This document shows, in pieces, positions 8,115 to 21,597 of a stretch of DNA of 49,555 bases. Position 1 is the first letter of the stretch. Each line of letters opens with the position of its first letter. The stretch comes from Gallionella sp. (lineage in GTDB: Bacteria > Pseudomonadota > Gammaproteobacteria > Burkholderiales > Gallionellaceae): the NCBI GenBank assembly GCA_025350705.1, contig JANXXH010000042.1, positions 1 through 49,555 on the forward strand, in the 5' to 3' direction. The notes under the pieces were generated by a model, which had not been told where the DNA came from, made no database searches, and saw only the letters and a program-made list of their open reading frames with translations. The position numbers were made by a program, and so were the translations under genes.

Positions 8115-8939
8115 TTAGTCGGCCGCAGGCAAACGAATTGTATATTGACCCGATTTTTCGTCACGCACTACCATCAGCAGCTTGTGTCTCTGCGCATCCT
8201 CCACCAATTCTTTGAACGAGCGATATCCGTAGGAGGATTCGGTAAATCCCGGCCTGCGCCGCTGCATGGTGGTCTTGACCATCGAGCCCCAGATCTTTTC
8301 GTCCGAACCTCGCTCTGCAATCAAGGCTTCGACGGTCTCGACGATAAAGTCGAGCGCTTCCTGGCGCTTGTCGTCTTCGCCCTTCGCTGCCTGTGGCTTG
8401 GCTTTCCCCGCTACGACTTTCACAGGTATCTGTTTCTCTGCGCGCTTTTGCTTTGCTTCCTGCGCGCGCACCAGATCGTCGTAGAAAATGAACTCGTCGC
8501 AATTGGCGCTGAGCAAATCGGAGGTCGAGTCCTTCACGCCGATGCCGATCACGTACTTGTTGTTCTCGCGCAGCTTGGAAACCAGCGGCGAAAAATCTGA
8601 GTCGCCGCTGATGATGACAAAGGTGTCAACATGGGCCTTGGTGTAGCAGAGGTCGAGCGCATCGACGACCATGCGGATGTCGGCGGAGTTTTTACCGGAC
8701 TGGCGCACGTGCGGGATCTCGATTAATTCAAAGGCCGCTTCGTGCATCGTCGCCTTGAACTCCTTGTAGCGATCCCAATCGCAATAGGCTTTCTTGACCA
8801 CGATGCTGCCCTTGAGCAGCAATCTCTCCAGCACTTTCTTGATGTCGAACTGCGCGTACTTGGCATCGCGCACGCCCAATGCCACGTTCTCGAAATCGCA
8901 GAACAATGCCATGTTGGTGATCTCAGGTTGGGCTGCCAT
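8115..8939 (-). CDS. NYN domain protein with C-terminal OST-HTH/LOTUS domain
   Basis: 274 residues. The N-terminal half is a NYN (PIN-like, LabA/MARF1-type) domain: ALFCDFENVALG carries the first acidic residue, SADIRMVVDAL the second, and VIISGDSDFSPLV the SGDSDF motif expected of a metal-dependent ribonuclease. After a Lys/Ala-rich linker (about 175-200), residues 200-272 form an OST-HTH/LOTUS-type winged helix (FTESSYGYRSFKELVEDA) that probably binds RNA. The family is thus a predicted RNA-processing or RNA-decay protein; its target is unknown. AGGAG lies seven bases before the ATG. It reads in the same direction as nifJ, with 138 bases between. Confidence 0.88.
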   Translation of the reverse strand: MAAQPEITNMALFCDFENVALGVRDAKYAQFDIKKVLERLLLKGSIVVKKAYCDWDRYKEFKATMHEAAFELIEIPHVRQSGKNSADIRMVVDALDLCYTKAHVDTFVIISGDSDFSPLVSKLRENNKYVIGIGVKDSTSDLLSANCDEFIFYDDLVRAQEAKQKRAEKQIPVKVVAGKAKPQAAKGEDDKRQEALDFIVETVEALIAERGSDEKIWGSMVKTTMQRRRPGFTESSYGYRSFKELVEDAQRHKLLMVVRDEKSGQYTIRLPAAD

Positions 8940-8971
8940 TTGTGTCTCCTGTTTTATTTTGCTTAAACGGG

Positions 8972-10408
8972 CTACAGAACCTTGCCCGGATTCATCAGCC
9001 CTTGCGGGTCGAGCGCCTGCTTGATGGTATGCATCAATTCCAACTCCAGCGGGTCTTTGTATTCGCGGATCGTATCGCGCTTGAGTTGCCCCAGGCCGTG
9101 CTCGGCGCTGATACTGCCATTGAATTCATGCACCACCGAATATACCAGCATGTTCACCTTGTCTTCCTGTTGCGCGATGAAAGTCTTGTTGTGTGCCGCA
9201 TCCGGCATCGAAGTGTTGTAATGGATATTGCCGTCGCCCATGTGGCCGAACGCGACGATGCGTATGCCGGGATATGCCTTGTGCAAGGCTGCATCGGCTC
9301 GCGCGATGAATTCCGCGACGCGGCTGATCGGCACGGCAATATCGTGCTTGATGCTGACGCCTTCGCGCTTCTGCGCCTCGCTGATATTTTTGCGCAGTTT
9401 CCACCAGCGTTCGCCATGATCATTGTTGGTGGTGATCTCGAACTCGATGACGCCATCGCCGAAAGTTCGCAGCGAATCGCGCAGGGCCGCATCCAGCGGC
9501 ACAGGAAGCACATCGGCCAATTGGGTGATGATGATCCATTCGTGTTTTCTTTTAAAGGGTTCGCTCGTATCGGGGATGTGCTTGAATACCAGATCGAGGC
9601 AGGAACGCGAGATGATCTCGAAGGCGCTGATCTTGTCGCCGCAGGTGGCGCGCAGATGCGACAGGAACGCGACTGCGGCTGCCGGATCGCGTACCGCCAC
9701 GCACGCCGTCGCTTCTGATTTTGGACGCGGAAACAATTTCAGCACGGCGGCTGTGATGATGCCGAGTGTACCTTCCGCGCCGATGAACAGATGTTTCAAA
9801 TCGTAGCCGGAGTTGTCCTTGCGCAGGCTGCGCAAGCCGTTCCACACGCGCCCGTCCGGCAGCACCACTTCCAGGCCCAGCACCAGGTCGCGCGCATTGC
9901 CATAGCGCAGCACGCCGATGCCGCCGGCATTGGTGGAAAGGTTTCCGCCGATCTCGCAGTGCGATGCAATGGCGGTAAGGGCCAGAGGAAACAAGCGATC
10001 ATGTTTTTCCGCCGCGTCGCGCACACTGGCCTGCGTGCAGCCAGCCTCGACGATCATGGTGTAATTGGTGGGGTCGATGGCGCGAATCTGATTCATGCGC
10101 GACAGGTTCAGCACGACTTGCTCGCCCTGTTGCAGCGGCACACTGCCGCCGCACAGACTGGTGTTGCCGCCCTGCGGCACGATGGCGATTTGATTTGCGG
10201 CACACAGCTTCACAACTTCCGCGACTTGCAGCGTGCCGGATGGGAATACCACTGCCAGCGCGTTGCCAGAATAACGTCCGCGCCAGTCAGTGCAATACTT
10301 TGCAGCCGACTCGCCGACCAGCACGGCATCACGGCCGATCAGCGCAGACATTGATTGAATTATATTGGCTGGTGTCATTATTATTTTCGGGGTGGCGCTG
10401 GGCGACAT
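8972..10408 (-). CDS. FAD-linked oxidase (GlcD / D-2-hydroxyacid dehydrogenase type)
   Basis: A 478-residue flavoprotein. Seen: the PCMH-type FAD-binding domain (PQGGNTSLCGGSVP, GGNLSTNAGGIGVLRYGNARD, then GAEGTLGIITAAVLKLFPRP) and a C-terminal FAD-oxidase domain ending EHGLGQLKRD...QGLMNPGKVL. This architecture covers glycolate oxidase GlcD, D-lactate dehydrogenase and D-2-hydroxyglutarate dehydrogenase. No glcE or glcF lies beside it, so a single-subunit D-2-hydroxyacid dehydrogenase is more likely than glycolate oxidase. Neither the ATG at 10408 nor the one ten codons inside (10378) has a good ribosome-binding site, so the start is uncertain. Confidence 0.88.
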   Translation of the reverse strand: MSPSATPKIIMTPANIIQSMSALIGRDAVLVGESAAKYCTDWRGRYSGNALAVVFPSGTLQVAEVVKLCAANQIAIVPQGGNTSLCGGSVPLQQGEQVVLNLSRMNQIRAIDPTNYTMIVEAGCTQASVRDAAEKHDRLFPLALTAIASHCEIGGNLSTNAGGIGVLRYGNARDLVLGLEVVLPDGRVWNGLRSLRKDNSGYDLKHLFIGAEGTLGIITAAVLKLFPRPKSEATACVAVRDPAAAVAFLSHLRATCGDKISAFEIISRSCLDLVFKHIPDTSEPFKRKHEWIIITQLADVLPVPLDAALRDSLRTFGDGVIEFEITTNNDHGERWWKLRKNISEAQKREGVSIKHDIAVPISRVAEFIARADAALHKAYPGIRIVAFGHMGDGNIHYNTSMPDAAHNKTFIAQQEDKVNMLVYSVVHEFNGSISAEHGLGQLKRDTIREYKDPLELELMHTIKQALDPQGLMNPGKVL

Positions 10409-10439
10409 AAATCAGGCGCAAGCATGGCCCGGCAACGGT

Positions 10440-10817
10440 TCAATATCCTGAACTGATATGCGTGCTGGGTAATTCAGCACCACTGGCAATGAGTGCCCAG
10501 ATCATGCGGGCAATGTTATCTGTAGCAACGATGGTGTGGTTATTTCCGGATGCCTTTAGTTTATCCCTGATCTCATGGCGCACTGTCTCTTCACCCGTCA
10601 GGTCGAAGAGAATGTTCAGGTTGCTACCCATCGCGATCAGATCGTCTATGCTGAGATTCCTGAGGCCATGATTTTTAGCCATAGCCAGACCGCGCGTATT
10701 GTTTATTTCCGCAACGGCGACAATCTCGACACTTTCGTTAGGCTGCTTTAATAATTCCTCTAGAAAAGCCGATCCCATTGTACCCAGCCCGACAATTGCG
10801 ATTGATTGCTTTCCCAT
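10440..10817 (-). CDS. Small Rossmann-fold NAD(P)-binding protein
   Basis: 125 residues. It begins with a dinucleotide-binding motif (IAIVGLGTMGSAFLEELL), followed by a second beta strand ending in an acidic residue (EIVAVAEINN) and a GFO/IDH/homoserine-dehydrogenase-like segment (NILFDLTGEETVRHEI). It lacks any catalytic C-terminal domain, so it resembles the N-terminal half of an oxidoreductase standing alone. AAGGA lies six bases upstream of the ATG, supporting translation. Either a genuine one-domain protein (for example a redox sensor) or a truncated gene; I cannot tell which. Confidence 0.7.
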   Translation of the reverse strand: MGKQSIAIVGLGTMGSAFLEELLKQPNESVEIVAVAEINNTRGLAMAKNHGLRNLSIDDLIAMGSNLNILFDLTGEETVRHEIRDKLKASGNNHTIVATDNIARMIWALIASGAELPSTHISSGY

Positions 10818-10879
10818 GACATTCCTTTAGAGTCCAACAAAATAGTTTCGTTTACGCACCGAACTCTACAGCGTCTAAA

Positions 10880-11605
10880 CTACTTGGCGCTTTTCAATAA
10901 CCACATCTGATACAGCGATGTGAATATCATCACCGTCGAGGCCAAGCTGTAGCCAAACCCGCCAATGATCACCAGCCAGGCAAAGTTCGGATTCATTTTG
11001 GTCAGCCACCAAGACACGACATCCACGATCAGGAATGCAAACGGAGTGATGATTAGAAACGATTTGACCCAGATGTTGAAACCTGTGGCTAAATTGAATA
11101 TCCAGCCCACCATGAAGAAGATGAAGGCAATACCGAAAAGGTGTATGTGAGAAACGCGGGTCAGCGTGGCAAACGACTGCCCTTCATCGCGTTTCGTCAT
11201 CTGATCCATTACCGTTTTGTCGGTAATATTGGCCAACCCCGGCGTATTGGCGTGACAAGGCCCGCAATATTCAACGACCTTGGGTTTGATGTTGTTATCC
11301 CACTCGCTTGCCGGAGCGCCCGCGTCAGCCCACTTCAGCAGCGCCATGCGCACTTCGGGGGGCGCATTATCCTTCATCGAGCCGAAGAGCTTGGATTCAA
11401 GCTTCGAGGCATTGGGGCCATCATGGTTACCATGGTAGCTGTATACGATGTCATCCACTGAAAGGCCGAATTTTCCGTCCGCCATACCGTGGGTCAACAT
11501 GATCTGCGCTCCAGCCATCAACAAGCCCAGGCCGATCGCGAGCAGGTAGCCGGTGAACAAGGCTTTGACAGGCAATTTAAGGTTCTGCAACGTCGTGTCA
11601 TTCAT
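10880..11605 (-). CDS. Four-helix membrane protein with a cytochrome c heme site
   Basis: 241 residues, function unknown. Seen: a transmembrane helix at about 14-36, a periplasmic domain at about 37-150 with a single heme c motif CGPCH, then three more helices; the second starts at HIHLFGIAFIFFMVGWIF, whose histidines could be additional heme or metal ligands. The first helix (KALFTGYLLAIGLGLLMAGA) looks like a membrane anchor rather than a cleaved signal. GGGGGA precedes the ATG. Similar small mono-heme membrane proteins occur in betaproteobacteria as hypothetical proteins. A role in quinol or periplasmic electron transfer is inference. Confidence 0.75.
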   Translation of the reverse strand: MNDTTLQNLKLPVKALFTGYLLAIGLGLLMAGAQIMLTHGMADGKFGLSVDDIVYSYHGNHDGPNASKLESKLFGSMKDNAPPEVRMALLKWADAGAPASEWDNNIKPKVVEYCGPCHANTPGLANITDKTVMDQMTKRDEGQSFATLTRVSHIHLFGIAFIFFMVGWIFNLATGFNIWVKSFLIITPFAFLIVDVVSWWLTKMNPNFAWLVIIGGFGYSLASTVMIFTSLYQMWLLKSAK

Positions 11606-11701
11606 TTATTCTTCCCCCTGTGTGAATATCCGGTGAATACTCGGCGCGACATTAGCACCGTACGGCAAGCATTACAACTTGGTCTTGTACCCGGCACACG
11701 G

Positions 11702-13963
11702 CTAGAATTCCAGCGGGTCGATATCCAGCGAGCAGCGCAGTTTTGCAGCAGGCAGCGCGTCCAGCCTGGATTGCCAGGCGCGCAAAAACTGTTGCAGCGC
11801 TTTGCGTGATGTCGCCTGTATCAGCAATTGCGCGCGCAGGTGATTGGCGCGGCGCGGCAGCGCGGCGGGCACTACGCCGAGGATTTCTACCGGATGATTT
11901 AATTCAATTGCGGCGGCACGCGCCTGATTGAGATACGCGTACAACTCGGTTTCGATCTTCCCTTCGGCACGCAACATCGCCTGAAACATGAACGGCGGGA
12001 AACCAGCCATCTGCCGCTCGGCCAATTGGGATGCAGCCCAGCCTTCAAAGTCATGCGTCTGTAACGCTCGGAACAACGGGTGATCGGGGAACGCGGTCTG
12101 GATCAGCACCTCGCCGGGCTTGTCGGCACGCCCGGCGCGTCCTGCCACCTGCACCAGTTGCGCGAACAGTTTTTCCGGCGCACGAAAGTCGCTGCTGTAC
12201 AGCGCGCTGTCCGGATTGAGTACGCCGACCAGCGTTAGCTCCGGGAAGTCGTGTCCCTTCGCAAGCATCTGCGTGCCAACCAGGATGTCCACTTCGTTCG
12301 CGTGTATCTGCTCGCGCATCGTTTGCCAGGCGCGCTTGTTGCGAGTGCTGTCGCGGTCTACTCTCAGGATGCGCGCATCCGGGAAGCGCTCATGCAGCAC
12401 ACTTTCGACGCGCTGCGTGCCGCTGCCGACCGGTATCAAATCCGCGCTGCCGCAATCGGGACAAGCATTGGGCACGCGTATCTGGTAACCGCAATGATGG
12501 CAGCGCAGGCGTTGCTCGTTCAGATGCAACACCATCTTGCCCGCGCAATGTTTGCAACCGGACAACCAGCCACAGCCGGCGCACATCAACACTGGCGCAT
12601 AACCGCGCCTGTTGATGAACAACAGGCTTTGCTCCTTGCGTTCGATGCGCAGCGCTATCTCGCGCAACAAGTTCTCGCTGATACCATGGTGCATCACAGA
12701 CTGGGTGATGTTGATGCTGCGCACGGTTGGCAAACTCGCCGCAGCCAGAGCGCGCCCGGTCAGATTGAGCATCTGATAGCGCCCGCTCTGCGCGTTGTGA
12801 TAACTCTCCAGCGACGGCGACGCCGAACCCAGCACGATAGGCACGCCGCGCTGATTCGCACGAAAGATCGCCGCATCGCGTGCCGAGTAACGCAAGCCAT
12901 CCTGCTGCTTGTACGAACTGTCGTGTTCCTCGTCCACGATGATCAACGCCAATGCAGGCAACTCGGCAAACACCGACAACCGCGTACCGAGGACGATCTG
13001 CGCCGCACCAATTTGCGCCTGCAGCCAGTTATGCAAACGCTCGCCTTCTGATAAACCGCTATGCAGGCTGACCAGGTTCACATCCGGGAAACGGCTGCGG
13101 AAATAATTTTCCAGTTGCGGCGTCAGATTGATCTCCGGTACCAGCAACAACACCTGTCCGCCACGCTGCAACACTTCATGCATCAGATGCACATACACTT
13201 CGGTCTTGCCGCTGCCAGTGATACCGTGCAACAGAAAGCAGGCATAGCCGCCGGCTTGAGTGACGGCATTCACCGCGAGCTGCTGTTCGCTGGTCAACGT
13301 GTGCGCGTTATCGAAGGTGTGTTGTCGAATACTATTAACCGTTCGCCCTGACAACTCCGCATCAAACTTGTTTGATAGCGGATTGCGTACTTTTAGTGCT
13401 GAGCTTGCCGAAGGGAGGTGAACACTCGTAAAACTTTCAACCCATCCCTCCTGAACCAAAGCCCTCAACTGAGCCCCCACAGTCGCCGACAACGTTTTAA
13501 TCTGTGCAATATTGCACGGGTGCTCCGCCAGCTTCGCCAGAATGCGTCGCTGCACCACTTTGCGTTTTGGGAATGATTCGACGTCGAGCGCCGCACCGTT
13601 TGCACTCAAGCGATAACTCAAAATGGGCTTGCTGATAACCGGCTTGTCAGAACGCAGCCTCACAGGTAAAGCCGACAGCACCGTCTGCCCGATCGGGAAC
13701 CGGTAATAGTCGCTGCAAAAACGCAGCAGGTCGAGCAACCCCGCCGACAGCGGCGCGCTGTCATGCAGAACTTGCGTCACCGGCTTGATGCGTTCCGCCG
13801 ATACATCCGTCGTGGCCACGCACTCCATCACCACCCCGACCAACTGCCGCTTGCCGAATGGCACGATCACACGCTGGCCGACTTCAACGCTAACGCCCTC
13901 AGCCACCGTGTAATCAAACAAAGTGGGTAACGGAACATCAAGAGCGACGCGGACTATGGACAT
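11702..13963 (-). CDS. priA: Primosomal protein N' (replication restart helicase PriA)
   Basis: Superfamily 2 3'-5' DNA helicase that reloads the replisome at stalled forks. Seen: N-terminal DNA-binding domain (IVRVALDVPLPTLFDY, GQRVIVPFGKRQLVGVV), Walker A GITGSGKTEVY, the DEEH box (IIVDEEHDSSYKQ), and an eight-cysteine zinc region (CAGCGWLSGCKHC, CHHCGY, CPDCGS). The ATG at 13963 (MSIVRV) is preferred; the open frame runs to 14038 but there it reads through a terminator hairpin. Residues about 183-208, between the winged-helix region and the helicase core, are encoded by a repeat-like insert (13339-13415). Without it the protein is of normal length. Confidence 0.95.
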   Translation of the reverse strand: MSIVRVALDVPLPTLFDYTVAEGVSVEVGQRVIVPFGKRQLVGVVMECVATTDVSAERIKPVTQVLHDSAPLSAGLLDLLRFCSDYYRFPIGQTVLSALPVRLRSDKPVISKPILSYRLSANGAALDVESFPKRKVVQRRILAKLAEHPCNIAQIKTLSATVGAQLRALVQEGWVESFTSVHLPSASSALKVRNPLSNKFDAELSGRTVNSIRQHTFDNAHTLTSEQQLAVNAVTQAGGYACFLLHGITGSGKTEVYVHLMHEVLQRGGQVLLLVPEINLTPQLENYFRSRFPDVNLVSLHSGLSEGERLHNWLQAQIGAAQIVLGTRLSVFAELPALALIIVDEEHDSSYKQQDGLRYSARDAAIFRANQRGVPIVLGSASPSLESYHNAQSGRYQMLNLTGRALAAASLPTVRSINITQSVMHHGISENLLREIALRIERKEQSLLFINRRGYAPVLMCAGCGWLSGCKHCAGKMVLHLNEQRLRCHHCGYQIRVPNACPDCGSADLIPVGSGTQRVESVLHERFPDARILRVDRDSTRNKRAWQTMREQIHANEVDILVGTQMLAKGHDFPELTLVGVLNPDSALYSSDFRAPEKLFAQLVQVAGRAGRADKPGEVLIQTAFPDHPLFRALQTHDFEGWAASQLAERQMAGFPPFMFQAMLRAEGKIETELYAYLNQARAAAIELNHPVEILGVVPAALPRRANHLRAQLLIQATSRKALQQFLRAWQSRLDALPAAKLRCSLDIDPLEF
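13339..13415. repeat. Repeat-derived insert in priA (GTTCGCCCTGA / TGAGCTTGCCGAAGGG arms)
   Basis: CCGTTCGCCCTGA at 13339-13351 and TGCTGAGCTTGCCGAAGGG at 13397-13415 are the two arms of a motif that I recall as widespread in proteobacterial genomes in the joined form CCGTTCGCCCTGAGCTTGTCGAAGGG. Here the arms are about 45 bases apart and the whole lies in frame in the PriA linker. Confidence 0.55.
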
Positions 13964-14003
13964 ATTTTTCAAACCATCAACGTTGCGATTGTCGCAGAAA
14001 TAC

Positions 14004-14032
14004 AAAAGCCGCAGGTATCCCCTGCGGCTTTT
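14004..14032 (-). terminator. Rho-independent terminator downstream of hemE
   Basis: A perfect 12-bp stem (AAAAGCCGCAGG at 14004-14015, CCTGCGGCTTTT at 14021-14032) with a 5-base loop, A-rich on one side and T-rich on the other. It starts 16 bases after the hemE stop and ends the gltB-gltD-hemE unit. By symmetry it could act in both directions. Confidence 0.9.
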
Positions 14033-14047
14033 GTTCAAACCAACTAC

Positions 14048-15112
14048 TTAATGATATTTTCTGCTCAACTCATGTACCGCCGCAACCAGCGCTGCCGCGT
14101 GTTCCGGATCGGAATGCTGCGAGATGCCGTGGCCGAGATTGAACACATGGCCGCTGCCGTAGCCATAGCTGCCGAGGATCTGATCCACCTCTTTGCGGAT
14201 CGCATCAGGCGAGGCGAACAACACGGCGGGATCCATATTGCCTTGCAGCGCGACCTTGTTGCCGATGCGCTGGCGTGCGATGCCGATGTCGATGGTCCAG
14301 TCCAAGCCAACTGCGTCGCAACCGGTGTTGGCGATGCTCTCCAGCCACAAGCCGCCGCCCTTGGTGAACACGATGGACGGTATCTTCACGCCGTCTTTTT
14401 CCTTGATCAAACCATCGACGATGCGATGCGTGTAAGCCAGCGAGAATTCGTGGAAGGCCGCATGGGACAACACGCCGCCCCACGAGTCGAAAATCATCAC
14501 CGCTTGCGCGCCCGCTTCGATCTGCGCATTCAGGTAAGCGATCACCGCCTGGGTGGTCACTTCGAGAATGTGGTGCATCAGCTTGGGCTCGTTGTACATA
14601 AGGGTCTTGACCTTCGCGTAGTCGTCGCTGCCGCCACCTTCCACCATGTAGCACGACAACGTGAACGGGCTGCCCGAGAAACCGATCAGCGGCACGCTGC
14701 CATCCAGCGCCTTGCGGATCTGTGTCACTGCATCGGTGACGTATTTCAAATCCTTGCCGATGTCGGGCACGCGCAGCGCCTTGATCGCCGCCGCATCATT
14801 CAATGGACGCTCAAACTTCGGGCCTTCGCCTTCGGAAAAATACAGACCCAAGCCCATCGCATCCGGCACAGTCAGAATATCGGAGAACAGGATCGCGGCA
14901 TCCAGCGGGAAACGCTCCAGTGGTTGCAGCGTGACTTCGGTGGCGTAGTCCGGGCTTTTGCACAGGCCGAGGAAGCTGCCGGCACGCTTGCGCGTCTCGC
15001 GGTATTCCGGCAGATAGCGGCCAGCCTGGCGCATCATCCACAACGGAGTGTATTCAGTAGGTTGACGCAAAAGAGCGCGCAGGAAGGTGTCGTTTTTTAG
15101 TTTGAAGTTCAT
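14048..15112 (-). CDS. hemE: Uroporphyrinogen decarboxylase
   Basis: Cytosolic enzyme that removes four carboxyl groups from uroporphyrinogen III to give coproporphyrinogen III in heme synthesis. Seen: the N-terminal signature [23 protein letters not shown], containing the substrate-binding Arg residues, the central [15 protein letters not shown], and the C-terminal FNLGHGI. 354 residues, normal. GGAATAGAAA precedes the ATG. It lies 18 bases after gltD and before a strong terminator, so it is probably transcribed with gltBD. hemB and hemL lie elsewhere in this window. Confidence 0.97.
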   Translation of the reverse strand: MNFKLKNDTFLRALLRQPTEYTPLWMMRQAGRYLPEYRETRKRAGSFLGLCKSPDYATEVTLQPLERFPLDAAILFSDILTVPDAMGLGLYFSEGEGPKFERPLNDAAAIKALRVPDIGKDLKYVTDAVTQIRKALDGSVPLIGFSGSPFTLSCYMVEGGGSDDYAKVKTLMYNEPKLMHHILEVTTQAVIAYLNAQIEAGAQAVMIFDSWGGVLSHAAFHEFSLAYTHRIVDGLIKEKDGVKIPSIVFTKGGGLWLESIANTGCDAVGLDWTIDIGIARQRIGNKVALQGNMDPAVLFASPDAIRKEVDQILGSYGYGSGHVFNLGHGISQHSDPEHAAALVAAVHELSRKYH

Positions 15113-15130
15113 TTTCTATTCCAGGTTGAA

Positions 15131-16746
15131 TTAGCGAGGCAGTACCGATGATCCCATTAAAAATTCGTCAACAGAGCGTGCGCACTGGCGGCCTTCGCGT
15201 ATCGCCCATACCACCAGCGATTGCCCGCGACGCATGTCGCCTGCGGCGAATACCTTGCCCTTGCTGGTGAGGTAACTTTCCGTGTCGGCCTTGGTGTTGC
15301 CGCGCGCGTCCTTTTCCACACCGAAGGCATCCAGCACCTTCTGCTCCGGGCTGACGAAGCCCATTGCCAGCAATACCAGATCGGCTTTCATCTCGAATTC
15401 GCTGCCGGCGATCTCGTTCATCTTGCCGTCTTTCCATTCCACGCGCACCGCGCGCAGTTTCTCGACCTTGCCGTTGCTGCCGATGAATTCCTTGGTGGCG
15501 ATCGCCCAGTCCCGGTTACAGCCTTCTTCATGCGAGCTGGAGGTGCGCAGCTTCATCGGCCAGTTCGGCCACACCAGGGATTTGTTTTCCTTCTCCGGAG
15601 GACGCGGCATCACTTCGAATTGCGTGACCGACAATGCGCCGTGGCGATTCGAGGTGCCCACACAATCGGAGCCGGTGTCGCCACCGCCGATCACGATCAC
15701 ATGTTTACCGGCGGCAGAGATCGGATTCCTGCCGTCGCCCGCCACTTCCCGCGACACGTTACTGATAGAACTACTAGCCATTCGACTAGGCGAGCCAACA
15801 ACGCTCGCCAAGTCGCTGGTTATGGCGGAGCCAGCCGATTGCGGGAGCGGGTGTGAGGAGGCCATTCCCGCCCCGGAAGCTTCGCTACGCCGTCTCATGG
15901 CCTCCACTTCCTTGTTCTGCGGGATCAGGAATTCCAGCGCGAAATGAACGCCTTTCAATTCGCGTCCGGGAACCGGCAAGTCACGCGGCGCTTCTGCGCC
16001 GCCAGCTAATATTACCGCATCGAATTTCTTCAGCAGTTCCCCGGGACTGATGGCCTTCTTCGCGTCGTTGGCGACGTTCTTTGCAGGCGAATCCTTGCCG
16101 ATGAACACCGATGTTTGAAACTCCACGCCCTCGGCCTGCATCTGCGCCATGCGCCAGTCGATCAAGCGCTTGTCGAGTTTGAAGTCGGGAATGCCGTAAC
16201 GCATCAAACCGCCGATGCGGCTGTTCTTCTCGAACACCGTCACGCTATGCCCCACGCGCGCCAATTGTTGCGCAGCTGCCAAGCCTGCCGGGCCGGAACC
16301 GACTACGGCAACTTTCTTGCCGGTCTTGTTCGCTGCGGGCTGAGGTACCACCCAGCCGTTCTCGCCGCCCTTGTCGATGATCGCGTGCTCGATGGACTTG
16401 ATGCCCACCGCGTTGTTGTTGATGTTCAGCGTGCAGGCCGCTTCGCAGGGCGCGGGGCAGATGCGTCCGGTGATCTCCGGAAAGTTGTTGGTGGAGTGCA
16501 ACACGTCGAGCGCTTCGCGCCAGTTGCCGCGATACACGAGATCGTTCCAGTCAGGGATGATGTTGTTGACCGGACAGCCGCTGATGCAGAACGGGATGCC
16601 GCAATCCATGCAGCGCGCACCCTGAAACTTGGCCTGCTCGTCGTTCAGGTGCAGCACGAACTCCTGGTAGTTCTTGCGCCGCTCCGCCACGGGCAGGCTG
16701 GCTTCGTTGATGCGCATGTACTCCATGAAACCGGTTGGCTTGCCCA

Positions 16747-16747
<1 letters not shown>
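15131..16747 (-). CDS. gltD: Glutamate synthase small subunit with an in-frame mobile insert
   Basis: NADPH-dependent beta subunit of glutamate synthase; passes electrons through FAD and [4Fe-4S] clusters to GltB. Seen: N-terminal cluster motifs [17 protein letters not shown] and CPAPCEAAC, the FAD-binding [13 protein letters not shown] (about 150-162) and the NADPH-binding [12 protein letters not shown]. The protein is 538 residues, about 50 more than usual. The excess is at residues about 281-335, where [14 protein letters not shown]... LPQSAGSA... SNVSREV is encoded by the element at 15737-15911. The rest is intact. Its ATG overlaps the gltB stop (TAATG), with GGGGAGGC upstream, indicating translational coupling. 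Confidence 0.97.
15737..15911. mobile_element. In-frame palindromic insertion element in gltD (long form)
   Basis: Shares GCGACACGTTACTG at one end (15751-15764) and the core GAGCCAGCCGATTGCGGGAG (about 15828-15847) with the argS element. Flanks are near-direct repeats: GCCCGCCACTTCC at 15737-15749 and GGCCTCCACTTCC at 15899-15911, 11 of 13 matching, 162 bases apart (54 codons). Compared with argS it has about 60 extra bases, including the stem GGCGAGC/GCTCGCC (15789-15795, 15803-15809). The other end has lost the clear GTGTCG terminus. Confidence 0.78.
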
Positions 16748-21447
<4,700 letters not shown>

Positions 21448-21460
21448 GGCGTTCCTCGGT

Positions 21461-21482
21461 CAAATCACAAATCACAAATCAT
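21461..21482. repeat. Short heptamer repeat upstream of gltB
   Basis: Three adjacent heptamers, AAATCAC AAATCAC AAATCAT, lie in the gltB leader just before the ribosome-binding region. Confidence 0.5.
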
Positions 21483-21541
21483 TAGAGTCAAAAAATGGCG
21501 ACACACGCCGCCACGTTAAATTCAAAAGCGAAAGGGCGGGA

Positions 21542-21570
21542 ATTTTACCTTGTCTGGGGATGATGGGCAA
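21542..21570 (-). promoter_or_regulatory. Sigma-70-like promoter candidate for gltB
   Basis: On the minus strand TTGCCC (21570-21565), 17 bases, then TAAAAT (21547-21542). It matches the consensus at 4 of 6 and 5 of 6 positions and would give a leader of about 90 bases before the gltB ATG at 21447. Confidence 0.45.
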
Positions 21571-21597
21571 CCGTGCTTAACAGCGCAGGTTTGGAAG

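Noticed and set aside
12444-12463. CCGCAATCGGG in priA as another copy of the in-frame element
   Set aside because: It encodes the conserved zinc-region CPDCGS, has no GACACG/GTGTCG ends, and the protein is not longer at this point.
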